From CAZKMM01 sp964553915 (GTDB lineage Bacteria > RBG-13-61-14 > DRUE01), in the NCBI GenBank assembly GCA_964553915.1, contig CAZKMM010000009.1:1-37026 (forward strand): a stretch of DNA of 37,026 nt. The letters are read 5' to 3'. The notes under the pieces were generated by a model. The model was given only the letters and a program-made list of their open reading frames with translations. It did no database searches and was not told the origin of the DNA. Shown here in pieces: positions 8,061 through 15,804 of the stretch. Each line of letters opens with the position of its first letter. Position 1 is the stretch's first letter. The position numbers and the translations under genes are program-made.

Positions 8061-8830
8061 GAAAAAAACTTCTTTTCTGCCTGCTTTTTTCCTTAAATCT
8101 GGCTCTGGGTGGGGAGGTATATGAGAAGACCCGGCAGGGCAATCAGTTCTGGCATCAGGGAAAATTTCAAAATGCCCTGAACTATTATCTGGAAGCAGAG
8201 GCACTGGCAGAGCAGGAGCAAAAGCCGGTGATTCATTATAATCTGGGCACTGCTTATTATAAACAGAGCCAGTATCAGGAGGCGATTAAAGAATTTGAGC
8301 AGGCTTTACAAAGCCCGGAGCCAAAGCTCAAAGAGCAAAGTTATTACAATCTGGGCAATTGCTATTTTCGGCTCGGTCTCAGCCAGAAAAATGTTGAGCT
8401 GTTAAAAAAATCCGCTGAAAACTACCGAAAAGCTCTGGAGCTTAACCCGGATGACCAGGATGCCAAGCACAATCTGGAGGTGGTAAGAAGACATCTTCAA
8501 CTGATGAAAAAGCCCCGGTCTTCTCCTCCGCCCCAGGCTTCTGCTGAGAAAAAACCGCCACCGGAGAAAAAGGAACAGAAGAAAAAATCTTCTGCTCAAA
8601 AACAAAACCAGCCGGGAAAGGAAAAGCAAAAAGAAAAAGCTCAAGCCAGCTCAAAAGAAAAAGAGAACAAACAGCAGGAAGCCCGCTCCCAGCAGGCTTC
8701 TGCTCCAAAAGAGCTGAGTAAGGAAGAGGCGGAGAGAATTTTAAAGGCAATCTCTGAGCAGGAAAAAGAAGCGATGAAAAAACTCCTCAAATCTCCAGCA
8801 AGCTATGTGCCTTCTGGAAAGGACTGGTAA
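8057..8830 (+). CDS. batC: BatC-type TPR protein
   Basis: 257 residues with a signal peptide (about 1-18), three recognisable tetratricopeptide repeats (about 21-145, including VIHYNLGTAYYKQSQYQEAI and YNLGNCYFRLG), then a low-complexity tail rich in Lys, Glu, Gln and Pro (about 150-235). A short helical end carries KEEAERILKAISEQEKEAMKK. This matches BatC, a secreted or periplasmic TPR protein placed between BatB and BatD in Bat operons and thought to act as a binding scaffold. The tail is long and charged, with skewed codon content. Function beyond protein-protein contact is not known. Confidence 0.88.
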   Translation: MRKKLLFCLLFSLNLALGGEVYEKTRQGNQFWHQGKFQNALNYYLEAEALAEQEQKPVIHYNLGTAYYKQSQYQEAIKEFEQALQSPEPKLKEQSYYNLGNCYFRLGLSQKNVELLKKSAENYRKALELNPDDQDAKHNLEVVRRHLQLMKKPRSSPPPQASAEKKPPPEKKEQKKKSSAQKQNQPGKEKQKEKAQASSKEKENKQQEARSQQASAPKELSKEEAERILKAISEQEKEAMKKLLKSPASYVPSGKDW

Positions 8831-8832
8831 AG

Positions 8833-10611
8833 ATGCGGACCGGGAGAGTTTTTATCTGGTTTTTGCTCGGCTTTGTTTTCTGGTCAGGGCTTTCTGCCCG
8901 GGCAGAGGTTCAGTTTCAGGCGGAACTATCTCAAACCCGTCTTCGGGTGGGAGAAAAAGCTCTCTTTACCATCCGGCTGGAAGGAGAGGAGCTGAAAAGA
9001 AGCGTGGATTTAAAGCTTCCTGAGCTTGCCCCTTATTTTCAGATAGTGGGGAAAATGGGTCCCAGCATCCGCACCGAAATGAGCATCATCAATGGCAAGA
9101 TGAGCCGAAGCACCAGCTGGGAAGTAAAATATATCCTGCAGGCACAATCTCCGGGGAAATTTACCATCCCGGCTCTTTCCTATCAGATAGATTCCAGAAT
9201 CTATCATACTGAACCCATAGAAGTGGAAATTTTAGAAGCCCGGGAAGAAAAAGCAAGACAAGAATGGGACAAGCTGAAAATTGTTCAGGACCCGTTTCTG
9301 AGCTTAGAGCTGGATAAAACAGAAGCATATTTAGGCGAGCAGGTGGTTGCCAGCTGGTATCTTTATTACCGGCGCCAGATATTTAACCTGGGAGTGGGCA
9401 CCAGCCCGGCTTTAAAAAATTTTAAAGCAATGGAGCTGGAAAGTGCCACCCAGCTTTCTCCCGCCACCAGATATATTCAGGGCAAGCCCTGGAATATGGC
9501 TTTTATCCGGAGCCTGGCGTTGTTTCCTCTTCACCCCGGGGAGTTGGAAATAGGCTCTTTTGAGCTTCGTTATCAGCAGGCAGGAAAAAGACAGGATTTC
9601 TTTGGAATGCCGATTATAGAAGAAAAATCGGTCCGCTCGCCAGGCAAAAAAATTCTGGTCAAGCCCCTGCCCCAGCCGGCACCGGAGGACTTTAGCGGAG
9701 CGGTGGGAAAATTTCAGCTTAAAATCAATCCCACAGGGATAGAGGTTCGTCAGCGTTCCAGCTTCCAGTTAGTAGTAGAGATTTACGGAGATGGTAATCC
9801 AGATTACGTTCTGGAGCCAAAGCTTGAGTTTCCGGAAAGTTTTGAGGTCTATCCTCCAGAGGTTAAGCTGGAAACTGAGGTTAGAGCCGGGAGACTTTTT
9901 TCTTACAAAAAATTTCAATACGTGCTGGTCCCAGAAAGAAGTGGTAATTTTCAAATTCCTCCAATCAGTTTTTGCTATTTTGACCCGGAGCTGGGAAAGT
10001 ATCAGCGAGCAAGGGTGGGACCGGTATCCGTTCAGGTGATGGCTTCAGGGATTTTGCCCGAGGTAGGGAGCTCTGCGGGGCTTTCTCCTTCCCTTTCTGC
10101 GGAAAAATCCATTCGTTTTATCAAGCCCGGGCGGGATTTTCTAAAAAATGAAAAAAGCGGGGTTGTGGAAAAGAGCTGGTTCTGGCTTTTGCATCTTCTG
10201 GGTTTGCTTTTAGTGGGTGCGAGTTATATTTATCGTTCTTATCAAATTCGGCTGGAAAGCGACCGGGCTTTTGCCCGCCGGGTTCAGGCATATCCACGGG
10301 CAAAAAAACAATTGAAAAAATTAACCAGAGAAAAACTTTCTCAGGAAGAACTTTACCCCCGATTAAAAAAGATTCTCCTGGAATATTTTGGAAACCACTT
10401 TGCCAGCTCTCCTTACGGGCTTCTGGAAGAAGAGATGGAAGAAATAATGAAGAGCAATCAGGTTCCTGAGGAGCTAAGAAAAAAATTTTTCTCCCTGTTA
10501 AGGATTTTAACTGAGAGTCAGTTTGCCGGGAGCAGAAAAGAGCTGGAGAAAAAAGAGCTGGTTGCTCAGGTAGAGGATTTAATCATCTGTCTGGAAAAGG
10601 GAAAGAAATGA
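8833..10611 (+). CDS. batD: BatD, oxygen-tolerance family membrane protein
   Basis: 592 residues, normal length for BatD. A signal peptide (about 1-24, ending ARA) precedes several Ig-like beta modules starting VQFQAELSQTRLRVGEKA, typical of BatD. A single membrane helix lies at about 448-467, followed by a helical cytoplasmic tail. It is the third BatD-like protein in this operon and the only one of full family length. Two nucleotides separate it from batC, and its stop overlaps the batE start. BatD is thought to span the membrane and link BatA/BatB to periplasmic parts. Assignment is firm, biochemical role unknown. Confidence 0.93.
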   Translation: MRTGRVFIWFLLGFVFWSGLSARAEVQFQAELSQTRLRVGEKALFTIRLEGEELKRSVDLKLPELAPYFQIVGKMGPSIRTEMSIINGKMSRSTSWEVKYILQAQSPGKFTIPALSYQIDSRIYHTEPIEVEILEAREEKARQEWDKLKIVQDPFLSLELDKTEAYLGEQVVASWYLYYRRQIFNLGVGTSPALKNFKAMELESATQLSPATRYIQGKPWNMAFIRSLALFPLHPGELEIGSFELRYQQAGKRQDFFGMPIIEEKSVRSPGKKILVKPLPQPAPEDFSGAVGKFQLKINPTGIEVRQRSSFQLVVEIYGDGNPDYVLEPKLEFPESFEVYPPEVKLETEVRAGRLFSYKKFQYVLVPERSGNFQIPPISFCYFDPELGKYQRARVGPVSVQVMASGILPEVGSSAGLSPSLSAEKSIRFIKPGRDFLKNEKSGVVEKSWFWLLHLLGLLLVGASYIYRSYQIRLESDRAFARRVQAYPRAKKQLKKLTREKLSQEELYPRLKKILLEYFGNHFASSPYGLLEEEMEEIMKSNQVPEELRKKFFSLLRILTESQFAGSRKELEKKELVAQVEDLIICLEKGKK

Positions 10612-11369
10612 AAAAAATTCATCTGAGCCTGATTTTGATTTTCTTCTTTTCCCTGCCGGCTTTTTCCAGCCAGGCTCTGGCAGGACTGTTTAATCAAGCA
10701 AATCAATTTTATCAAAAGGGGGAATTTGAAAAAGCAAAAGAGCTTTATCAAAAACTGATTTCTTCCGGCATAGCAAATAGTGATTTATATTACAATTTAG
10801 CCAATAGCTATTATCAATTGGGGGAAGTGGGAGAGGCAATGCTCTGGTGGTGGCGGGCAGAAAAACTGGCACCCCGAGACCCGGATTTAAGATATAATCT
10901 GAACCTGGTCCAAAGCCAGCTGGGAAAAAAGCTGGAGCTGGGCTCTTCCAAGCCCGGCTTCTTTTTTGCTTTTGAGAGAATCCGTGACCTGGCTAATTCC
11001 CAAGAATGGGGAATTATCTTTTCTGCCTGTCTTTGGCTTTTCTGGCTGTGTCTGGCTTTAAGAATTCTATTGTTTAACTTTCGGGCAAAAAGATTTTTAA
11101 ATCTGCTTTTAATTGTGATTTTCCTCTTGGGAATATTTTCCGGGCTGGGTTTTGGATTTCGTCTCCACCGGGAAAAATCTTCTTATGCCATTGTGATGAA
11201 TTCTGGGGTAGAACTTCGCTCAGGACCGGGTGAGACTTTTTCCCGTCTGGCTCTACTTCCTGAAGGATTTCGGGTATTGATTCAGGACTGTAGCAGTGGA
11301 TATTGCCGGGTAAAACTCGGCTCAGGAATTGTCGGCTGGGTTAAAGGAAAAAATCTAGAAAAAATTTAA
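10608..11369 (+). CDS. batE: BatE-type TPR/SH3 membrane protein
   Basis: 253 residues: signal peptide (about 1-25), TPR repeats (about 28-105, with SDLYYNLANSYYQLGEVGEA), two membrane helices (about 128-150 and 155-180) and a C-terminal bacterial SH3-like domain (about 190-253; GVELRSGPGETFSRLALLPEG and GIVGWVKGKNLEKI). This TPR-TM-SH3 order is the usual BatE layout. SH3b domains often bind peptidoglycan or peptides, suggesting a cell-wall contact for the complex. It closes the Bat cluster; galU begins 13 bp later with its own ribosome-binding site, so cotranscription is likely. Confidence 0.88.
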   Translation: MKKIHLSLILIFFFSLPAFSSQALAGLFNQANQFYQKGEFEKAKELYQKLISSGIANSDLYYNLANSYYQLGEVGEAMLWWWRAEKLAPRDPDLRYNLNLVQSQLGKKLELGSSKPGFFFAFERIRDLANSQEWGIIFSACLWLFWLCLALRILLFNFRAKRFLNLLLIVIFLLGIFSGLGFGFRLHREKSSYAIVMNSGVELRSGPGETFSRLALLPEGFRVLIQDCSSGYCRVKLGSGIVGWVKGKNLEKI

Positions 11370-11382
11370 AAGGAGGGAACAG

Positions 11383-12261
11383 GTGGGGAAAAAAGTAAGA
11401 AAAGCGGTTTTACCCAGTGCTGGGTTGGGCACTCGTTTTCTTCCAGCCAGCAAGGCGATTCCCAAAGAGATGCTACCAATTGTGGATAAGCCGGTGATTC
11501 AATACATCATAGAAGAAGCGGTTGCCAGCGGGGTGGAGCAGATTATTCTGGTCACTGCCCGGGGAAAGAGTGCCATAGAAGACCATTTTGATAAGAACTG
11601 GGAGCTGGAAGACCTTCTTGAAAAAAGAGGCAAGAGCGAGCTTTTAAAAGAAAGCCAACAGCTCTGGCAGATGGTAGAGGTGGTTTCAGTTCGCCAGCAC
11701 GAGCCTCTGGGACTGGGGCACGCAATTTATTGCGCCCGCAATCTAGTAGAAGATGAGCCCTTTCTGGTGATGTTGCCTGATGATATGGTGGACAATCCAG
11801 AATATCCCTGCGCCCGGCAGTTGATTGAGGTTTACGAGCGGTTCGGATGCTCGGTGGTAGCTTTGATGAAGGTTCCCGAGGAATTAATTAGCAAATATGG
11901 AATGGTCAAATTTGAGCAGGTGGACAAAAATATGGTTCAGGTCTGGGATTGTGTGGAAAAGCCTGCCCCGGAATCTGCTCCCAGTGATTTAGGGATAGTT
12001 GCCCGCTACCTTTTTACTCCGGAGATTTTTTCCGCCCTGGAAAAGACCAAACCAGGAGTAGGAGGGGAAATTCAAATCACAGATGCGATTGCTCAGCTGG
12101 CTCACCAGGGAAAGGTTTATGGCTGTATTTTTGAAGGAGAAAGATTTGATGCCGGGGATAAGTTCGGCTACCTGCAGGCAACAATTCATTATGCTTTAAA
12201 ACATCCCCAGCTGGGAGAGCGGTTCCGAGCCTGGCTGAAAAATTTCTGCAAGGATTTATGA
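11383..12261 (+). CDS. galU: UTP-glucose-1-phosphate uridylyltransferase
   Basis: 292 residues, the family length. The enzyme makes UDP-glucose from UTP and glucose 1-phosphate for LPS, glycans and other sugar nucleotides in the cytoplasm. The nucleotide-binding N-terminus VLPSAGLGTRFLPASKAIPKEM is followed by the LPDDMVDN block and by GEIQITDAI and FDAGDKFGYL. The start is a GTG at 11383 with AGGAGGG six bases upstream, the best ribosome-binding site in the region. The stop overlaps the ispH fusion gene by ATGA. Assignment is firm. Confidence 0.95.
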   Translation: MGKKVRKAVLPSAGLGTRFLPASKAIPKEMLPIVDKPVIQYIIEEAVASGVEQIILVTARGKSAIEDHFDKNWELEDLLEKRGKSELLKESQQLWQMVEVVSVRQHEPLGLGHAIYCARNLVEDEPFLVMLPDDMVDNPEYPCARQLIEVYERFGCSVVALMKVPEELISKYGMVKFEQVDKNMVQVWDCVEKPAPESAPSDLGIVARYLFTPEIFSALEKTKPGVGGEIQITDAIAQLAHQGKVYGCIFEGERFDAGDKFGYLQATIHYALKHPQLGERFRAWLKNFCKDL

Positions 12262-14012
12262 TGAAAATTATTCTGGCAAAAACCGCTGGCTTTTGTATGG
12301 GGGTGCGGAGGGCGGTGAATATTGTCCTGGAGCTGGTGGAGGAAACTGACCAGCCAATTTATACCCTGGGACCTTTGATTCATAATCCCCAGGTGGTAGA
12401 GCTTTTAAAAAAAAGAGGGGTTATTCCTGCTCAGAAGCTGGAGGAAATCAAATCCGGGATTGTGGTAATTCGTTCTCACGGAATCCGTCCCCAATTGAGG
12501 AAGGAACTGGAAAAAAAAGGTGTGGAAATTGTGGATGCGACCTGCCCAAGAGTAGCTAGGGTGCATAGAATTGTGGAGAAATATTCCCGACAGGGCTATT
12601 TGACGGTTATTCTGGGCGATGCTGGACATTCTGAGGTGGAGGGGATTCTCGGCTTTGTCCAGGGAGAGGCATATATCATTGAAGAGCCTGAGCAGGTTCA
12701 GGAACTGCCTGAGGCAGACAAAGTGCTTTTTGTGGCACAGACCACTCAGAGTCAAGAAAAATTCCAGAAAGCAGCCAAAGCTCTTAGAGAACGGTATCCG
12801 GAGCTGAAAGAAGAAGAGCTTAAAATCATCAACACCATCTGCGATTCCACGGAGCGAAGGCAAAATGAGGTAAAAGAACTGGCAGGCAGGGTAGATGCTT
12901 TTGTAATCGTGGGCGGAAAAGAGAGTGCCAACACCCGCCGGCTTAAAGAAATCGCAGAAGAAGCAGGTAAACCTGCTTTTCTGGTAGAAACCGAAGCGGA
13001 GCTTATCCCGGAGCAACTCCGGGCTTTTCCCCGAATCGCTCTGAGCGCCGGTGCCAGCACCCCGAACTGGATGATTCGCCGGGTGTATGAGGAGCTTCGC
13101 CAGATTGCCCTTCTGGAGCATAGTTTTCCCTTTCGGTTATTTCAAAGGCTGGCTCGTCTGGGTGCGGTTTTTAATTTTTATCTGGGCATTGGGGCTGGAC
13201 TTTTAGCCTTGCTTTCTGGATTACTTTTGCGGGAAAAAATCAGTGTTTTTTCTGCTCTGAGCGTCTTTTTTTATATTTCTGCGGTTCATAATTTAGCGGT
13301 TCTTTCTCGTCCGGAATTACTGGAAATAATAGAGCCGGGTAGAGGAAGATGGTTTTTAAGGCATCGGCAGATTTTGATGAGCCTGAGCTTTTTCGGGCTG
13401 GTTTTAGGAGGGATTTTTGCTTTCTGGCAGAGCATCTGGTCCGGGATTTTGTATTGGGGGCTGGTCTTTTTGAGTCTTCTGTATCAGGTGCCTTTTGGGA
13501 GGAGGAATCAAAAGGGACTATTCCCCTATCAGTCTTTAATGGATATTCCTGGCTCCAAAGATATTTTTATGGCACTTGCCTGGGCGGTGGTGATTGTTCT
13601 GGTTCCGATAGTAAAAAAAACCGAGCTTCACTTTGAATTGAGATTCTGGCTGGTATTTTTGATTATTGCTCTGATGGTTTTAGCCCGAAGCATTCTCCAG
13701 GATTTTCGCGACCTTCAAGCAGACCGAATGGTGGGAAAAGAAACCCTGCCGATTTTATTCGGAGAAAGAAAAAGCCGGTGGCTGGTTCATTTTATTCTTC
13801 TTGCGGGAATTATAATTTCTCTACTTGCCTGGTATCTGGCTGGAGTGGGAACTGCAATTTTGGGACTGATGCTCGGTCTGGTCTGGCTCTGGCTCTGTGT
13901 TCCTTTATTTACCATCCGAACCGTAATTCAGGGCTTGCGAGCAGAGCTTTTAATTGACAGCGGATTTATTCTGGCAGGTGTTTCCGGGCTGACGATTTTT
14001 TATTTAACTTAA
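12258..14012 (+). CDS. ispH: IspH (HMBPP reductase) fused to a UbiA-type prenyltransferase domain
   Basis: 584 residues, against about 300-315 for IspH alone. Residues 1 to ~285 are a full IspH, the last MEP-pathway enzyme, which reduces HMBPP to IPP/DMAPP. The iron-sulfur cysteines are Cys13, Cys96 and Cys195; His42, His74, His124, Glu126, Thr163, Ser223, Asn225 and Ser267 fit the known substrate pocket. Residues ~300-584 form about eight membrane helices with the second UbiA motif DFRDLQADRMVGKETLP (482-498) and the IPGSKDIFMALAWA block. The first Asp-rich motif is not intact; its place holds HNLAVLSRPELLEI. The reading frame is continuous, so the fusion is real in this sequence. The prenyl acceptor is unknown. 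Confidence 0.9.
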   Translation: MMKIILAKTAGFCMGVRRAVNIVLELVEETDQPIYTLGPLIHNPQVVELLKKRGVIPAQKLEEIKSGIVVIRSHGIRPQLRKELEKKGVEIVDATCPRVARVHRIVEKYSRQGYLTVILGDAGHSEVEGILGFVQGEAYIIEEPEQVQELPEADKVLFVAQTTQSQEKFQKAAKALRERYPELKEEELKIINTICDSTERRQNEVKELAGRVDAFVIVGGKESANTRRLKEIAEEAGKPAFLVETEAELIPEQLRAFPRIALSAGASTPNWMIRRVYEELRQIALLEHSFPFRLFQRLARLGAVFNFYLGIGAGLLALLSGLLLREKISVFSALSVFFYISAVHNLAVLSRPELLEIIEPGRGRWFLRHRQILMSLSFFGLVLGGIFAFWQSIWSGILYWGLVFLSLLYQVPFGRRNQKGLFPYQSLMDIPGSKDIFMALAWAVVIVLVPIVKKTELHFELRFWLVFLIIALMVLARSILQDFRDLQADRMVGKETLPILFGERKSRWLVHFILLAGIIISLLAWYLAGVGTAILGLMLGLVWLWLCVPLFTIRTVIQGLRAELLIDSGFILAGVSGLTIFYLT

Positions 14013-14933
14013 ATGGATACCATCACTCATATTCTTTTGGGATATGCTATATCTCAATCCGAGCTGATTCCCGGAGCAAAATCTGCCCAAGCCTGTATTA
14101 TCCTGGCAAGCATCGCTCCGGATATAGACCTGATTTTCCGAGCCCGGGGAGTGGAAAAATACTTTATTCATCACAGGAAAGAGAGCCATTCTTTTTCCGG
14201 GCTTTTTCTTCTCAGCCTGGCGATATTTGGATTTGGGAAATATTTAAATCCTGGTCTGGGAACAGCTAGGTTATATTTTCTGGTCTGGCTCGGGCTTCTT
14301 GGACATATCCTGCTGGACTTTTTCACCAGCTATGGAGTTCCTATATTCTTTCCTTTAAAAAAACGCTTTTATAATTTTGCCCTTCTTTTTATTTTTGACC
14401 CCTGGCTGGATATAATTTTTCTTTTTGCCCTGGCAGGAAAAAGATTTTTTACCACCGCATATCTTCCTGCCCGGCTCTCTCTTTTAGCTGGCGGGGGATA
14501 TCTGGTTTTTCTTGCCGGGGCTAAATCTCTGGCAAAATTTCAGGGTAAGAGAAATTTAGAGAGGCAAAATATTTTGAACGAACAAATTAATGCTTATCCT
14601 TATTTTGCCAATCCTTTTCGCTGGCTGGTTCTGGGAAAAACCCGGAATCGGATTTACCGGCTGAGTGTTTCTCTGTTTGGAAAAGCCAGTCCCACCTCCA
14701 GCTTTAGCTCACAAGTTCCTGAACAAATTAAAGAAAAAGCAAAAACCCATCCGCTGGTGAAAGCAATGGTCAATTTCAGCGATTTTCTCTGGTGGAGGTA
14801 TTTCCCCAGAGAAGAAGAAAAAGTCCTGCAAATTTATGACCTCCGCTACAGCCAGTATGGAATGGGCTTCTGTGCCCAGCTGGTCTGTAATCAAAAGGGG
14901 GAGCTGGTTCAGAGTCAATTCCGCTATTATTAA
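14013..14933 (+). CDS. YdjM/DUF457-family membrane-bound metal-dependent hydrolase
   Basis: 306 residues. The N-terminal half is typical of the YdjM/DUF457 family: MDTITHILLGY at the start, PDID at 36-39, HHRKESHS at 53-60 and GHILLDFFTSYG at about 97-108, with His/Asp residues that could bind a metal. Several membrane helices separate these. The last ~110 residues (from about 195) are soluble and not recognised. The ATG directly follows the TAA of the ispH fusion with no clear ribosome-binding site, suggesting coupled translation. Family members are called hydrolases, possibly on phospholipids, but the substrate is unproven. Confidence 0.82.
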   Translation: MDTITHILLGYAISQSELIPGAKSAQACIILASIAPDIDLIFRARGVEKYFIHHRKESHSFSGLFLLSLAIFGFGKYLNPGLGTARLYFLVWLGLLGHILLDFFTSYGVPIFFPLKKRFYNFALLFIFDPWLDIIFLFALAGKRFFTTAYLPARLSLLAGGGYLVFLAGAKSLAKFQGKRNLERQNILNEQINAYPYFANPFRWLVLGKTRNRIYRLSVSLFGKASPTSSFSSQVPEQIKEKAKTHPLVKAMVNFSDFLWWRYFPREEEKVLQIYDLRYSQYGMGFCAQLVCNQKGELVQSQFRYY

Positions 14934-14995
14934 ATCTAAAAATTCGGTAGGGATTATTGACAGCCAGGGTTTTCTGTGCTTTCCTCAATTATAAG

Positions 14996-15289
14996 ATGAT
15001 AGAACAATATCTGGTGGTGGGAGTAAAAATCACTACCAAATTACAGCAGGCACTTGACCAGTGCATTCCTGCCTATCAGATTTATTTTAAAGAGAACAAT
15101 CCGGATTACCTGCAAATTTATAATATCAATGGCGAGCAAATTCTCGGGAAAATGGTCAAACCGGGAGTGAATCTGGAGACCCTTGAAGATTATGCCCGCA
15201 ATGTCCGAAGCATTATCAAAAAGATTTGTCCGCAGGTAAATCTTTCAGAATCAGAAATTAAAATTTATGCTCAAACCTTGATTGGCTAA
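14996..15289 (+). CDS. Small hypothetical protein
   Basis: 97 residues from the ATG at 14996; the frame is open further back to a TTG at 14957, which has GGTAGG before it but adds an unconvincing MTARVFCAF stretch. No signal peptide, membrane helix or known motif is visible. It begins with a beta-strand-like segment (IEQYLVVGVKI) and is helical towards the end. Codon use resembles neighbouring genes and the stop overlaps the convergent response-regulator stop by four bases, which supports a real gene. I do not recognise the family. Confidence 0.55.
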   Translation: MIEQYLVVGVKITTKLQQALDQCIPAYQIYFKENNPDYLQIYNINGEQILGKMVKPGVNLETLEDYARNVRSIIKKICPQVNLSESEIKIYAQTLIG

Positions 15290-15708
15290 CTCGTTTTAGC
15301 AATTGCTTCCTGAAAAGAATCACAATTACAGCCCTGCTCCAGAAGCCGATTAACCATTGATTTAAGAATCCGCTCCTCCCAGGGCTTGCTTATAAAAGGA
15401 AAGAGTTTGGGATATTTTTTTGCCTCCCGCAAAAGTCGGGGATAATCATCATAAGCACTCAAAATCATCCCTTTGGTTTGAGGGTATCGCTTTCTTACCT
15501 CTTCTAAAAGCTCCAAACCGCTCATCCCCGGCATCCGATAATCACTTACCACCAGATCCACTGGATTTTTCCTGAGCTTGTTCAGAGCGTCCCATCCATT
15601 ATGCGCCAGATAAATCTCAAAACCATCTTTGCGAAATACCCGCCAGAGGGAAGCCAGGATATTGGGCTCATCATCAACGAACATCACTCGCTTTTTTTTC
15701 GCTCTCAT
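15286..15708 (-). CDS. Stand-alone receiver-domain response regulator
   Basis: 140 residues, a single REC domain. The acidic pocket is Asp12/Asp13, the phospho-acceptor Asp56 (VVSDYRMPGMSG), the switch Ser84 (MILSAY) and Lys108 in SKPW. The KPW ending is common in receivers of the RpfG/HD-GYP-linked kind, but no output domain follows; the ~30-residue tail contains CNC (127-129). It probably passes a phosphate signal to another protein by binding. No histidine kinase lies in the window. It diverges from the PilZ-like/HEAT gene and may share its regulation. Confidence 0.9.
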   Translation of the reverse strand: MRAKKKRVMFVDDEPNILASLWRVFRKDGFEIYLAHNGWDALNKLRKNPVDLVVSDYRMPGMSGLELLEEVRKRYPQTKGMILSAYDDYPRLLREAKKYPKLFPFISKPWEERILKSMVNRLLEQGCNCDSFQEAIAKTS

Positions 15709-15774
15709 CTTTTTTGCTATCGGAAATCTGGAAAAAGTTTTTAGAAAAAATGAAGGGAAAGCAATTCATAAATT

Positions 15775-15804
15775 TTGCTCTTTTGGATAAATGGTTAATA
15801 ATAA
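15775..15804 (+). promoter_or_regulatory. Possible promoter of the PilZ-like/HEAT gene
   Basis: TTGCTC (15775-15780), an 18-bp spacer and TAATAA (15799-15804) lie seven bases before the in-frame ATG at 15812. If used, the mRNA would begin at or next to that ATG. The longer start at 15791 would then lie inside the promoter. Both hexamers are imperfect, so this is tentative. Confidence 0.3.

Noticed and set aside
12405..13121. 238-residue open frame on the minus strand
   Set aside because: It lies wholly inside the ispH domain, which has all its conserved residues. It has no motif of its own and no ribosome-binding site, so it is a shadow frame.
14957..14995. TTGACA at 14957 as a -35 element with TATAAG at 14990 as -10
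   Set aside because: The spacing is 27 bp, far from the usual 16-18, and TATAAG touches the ATG at 14996. No other -10 fits TTGACA at normal spacing.
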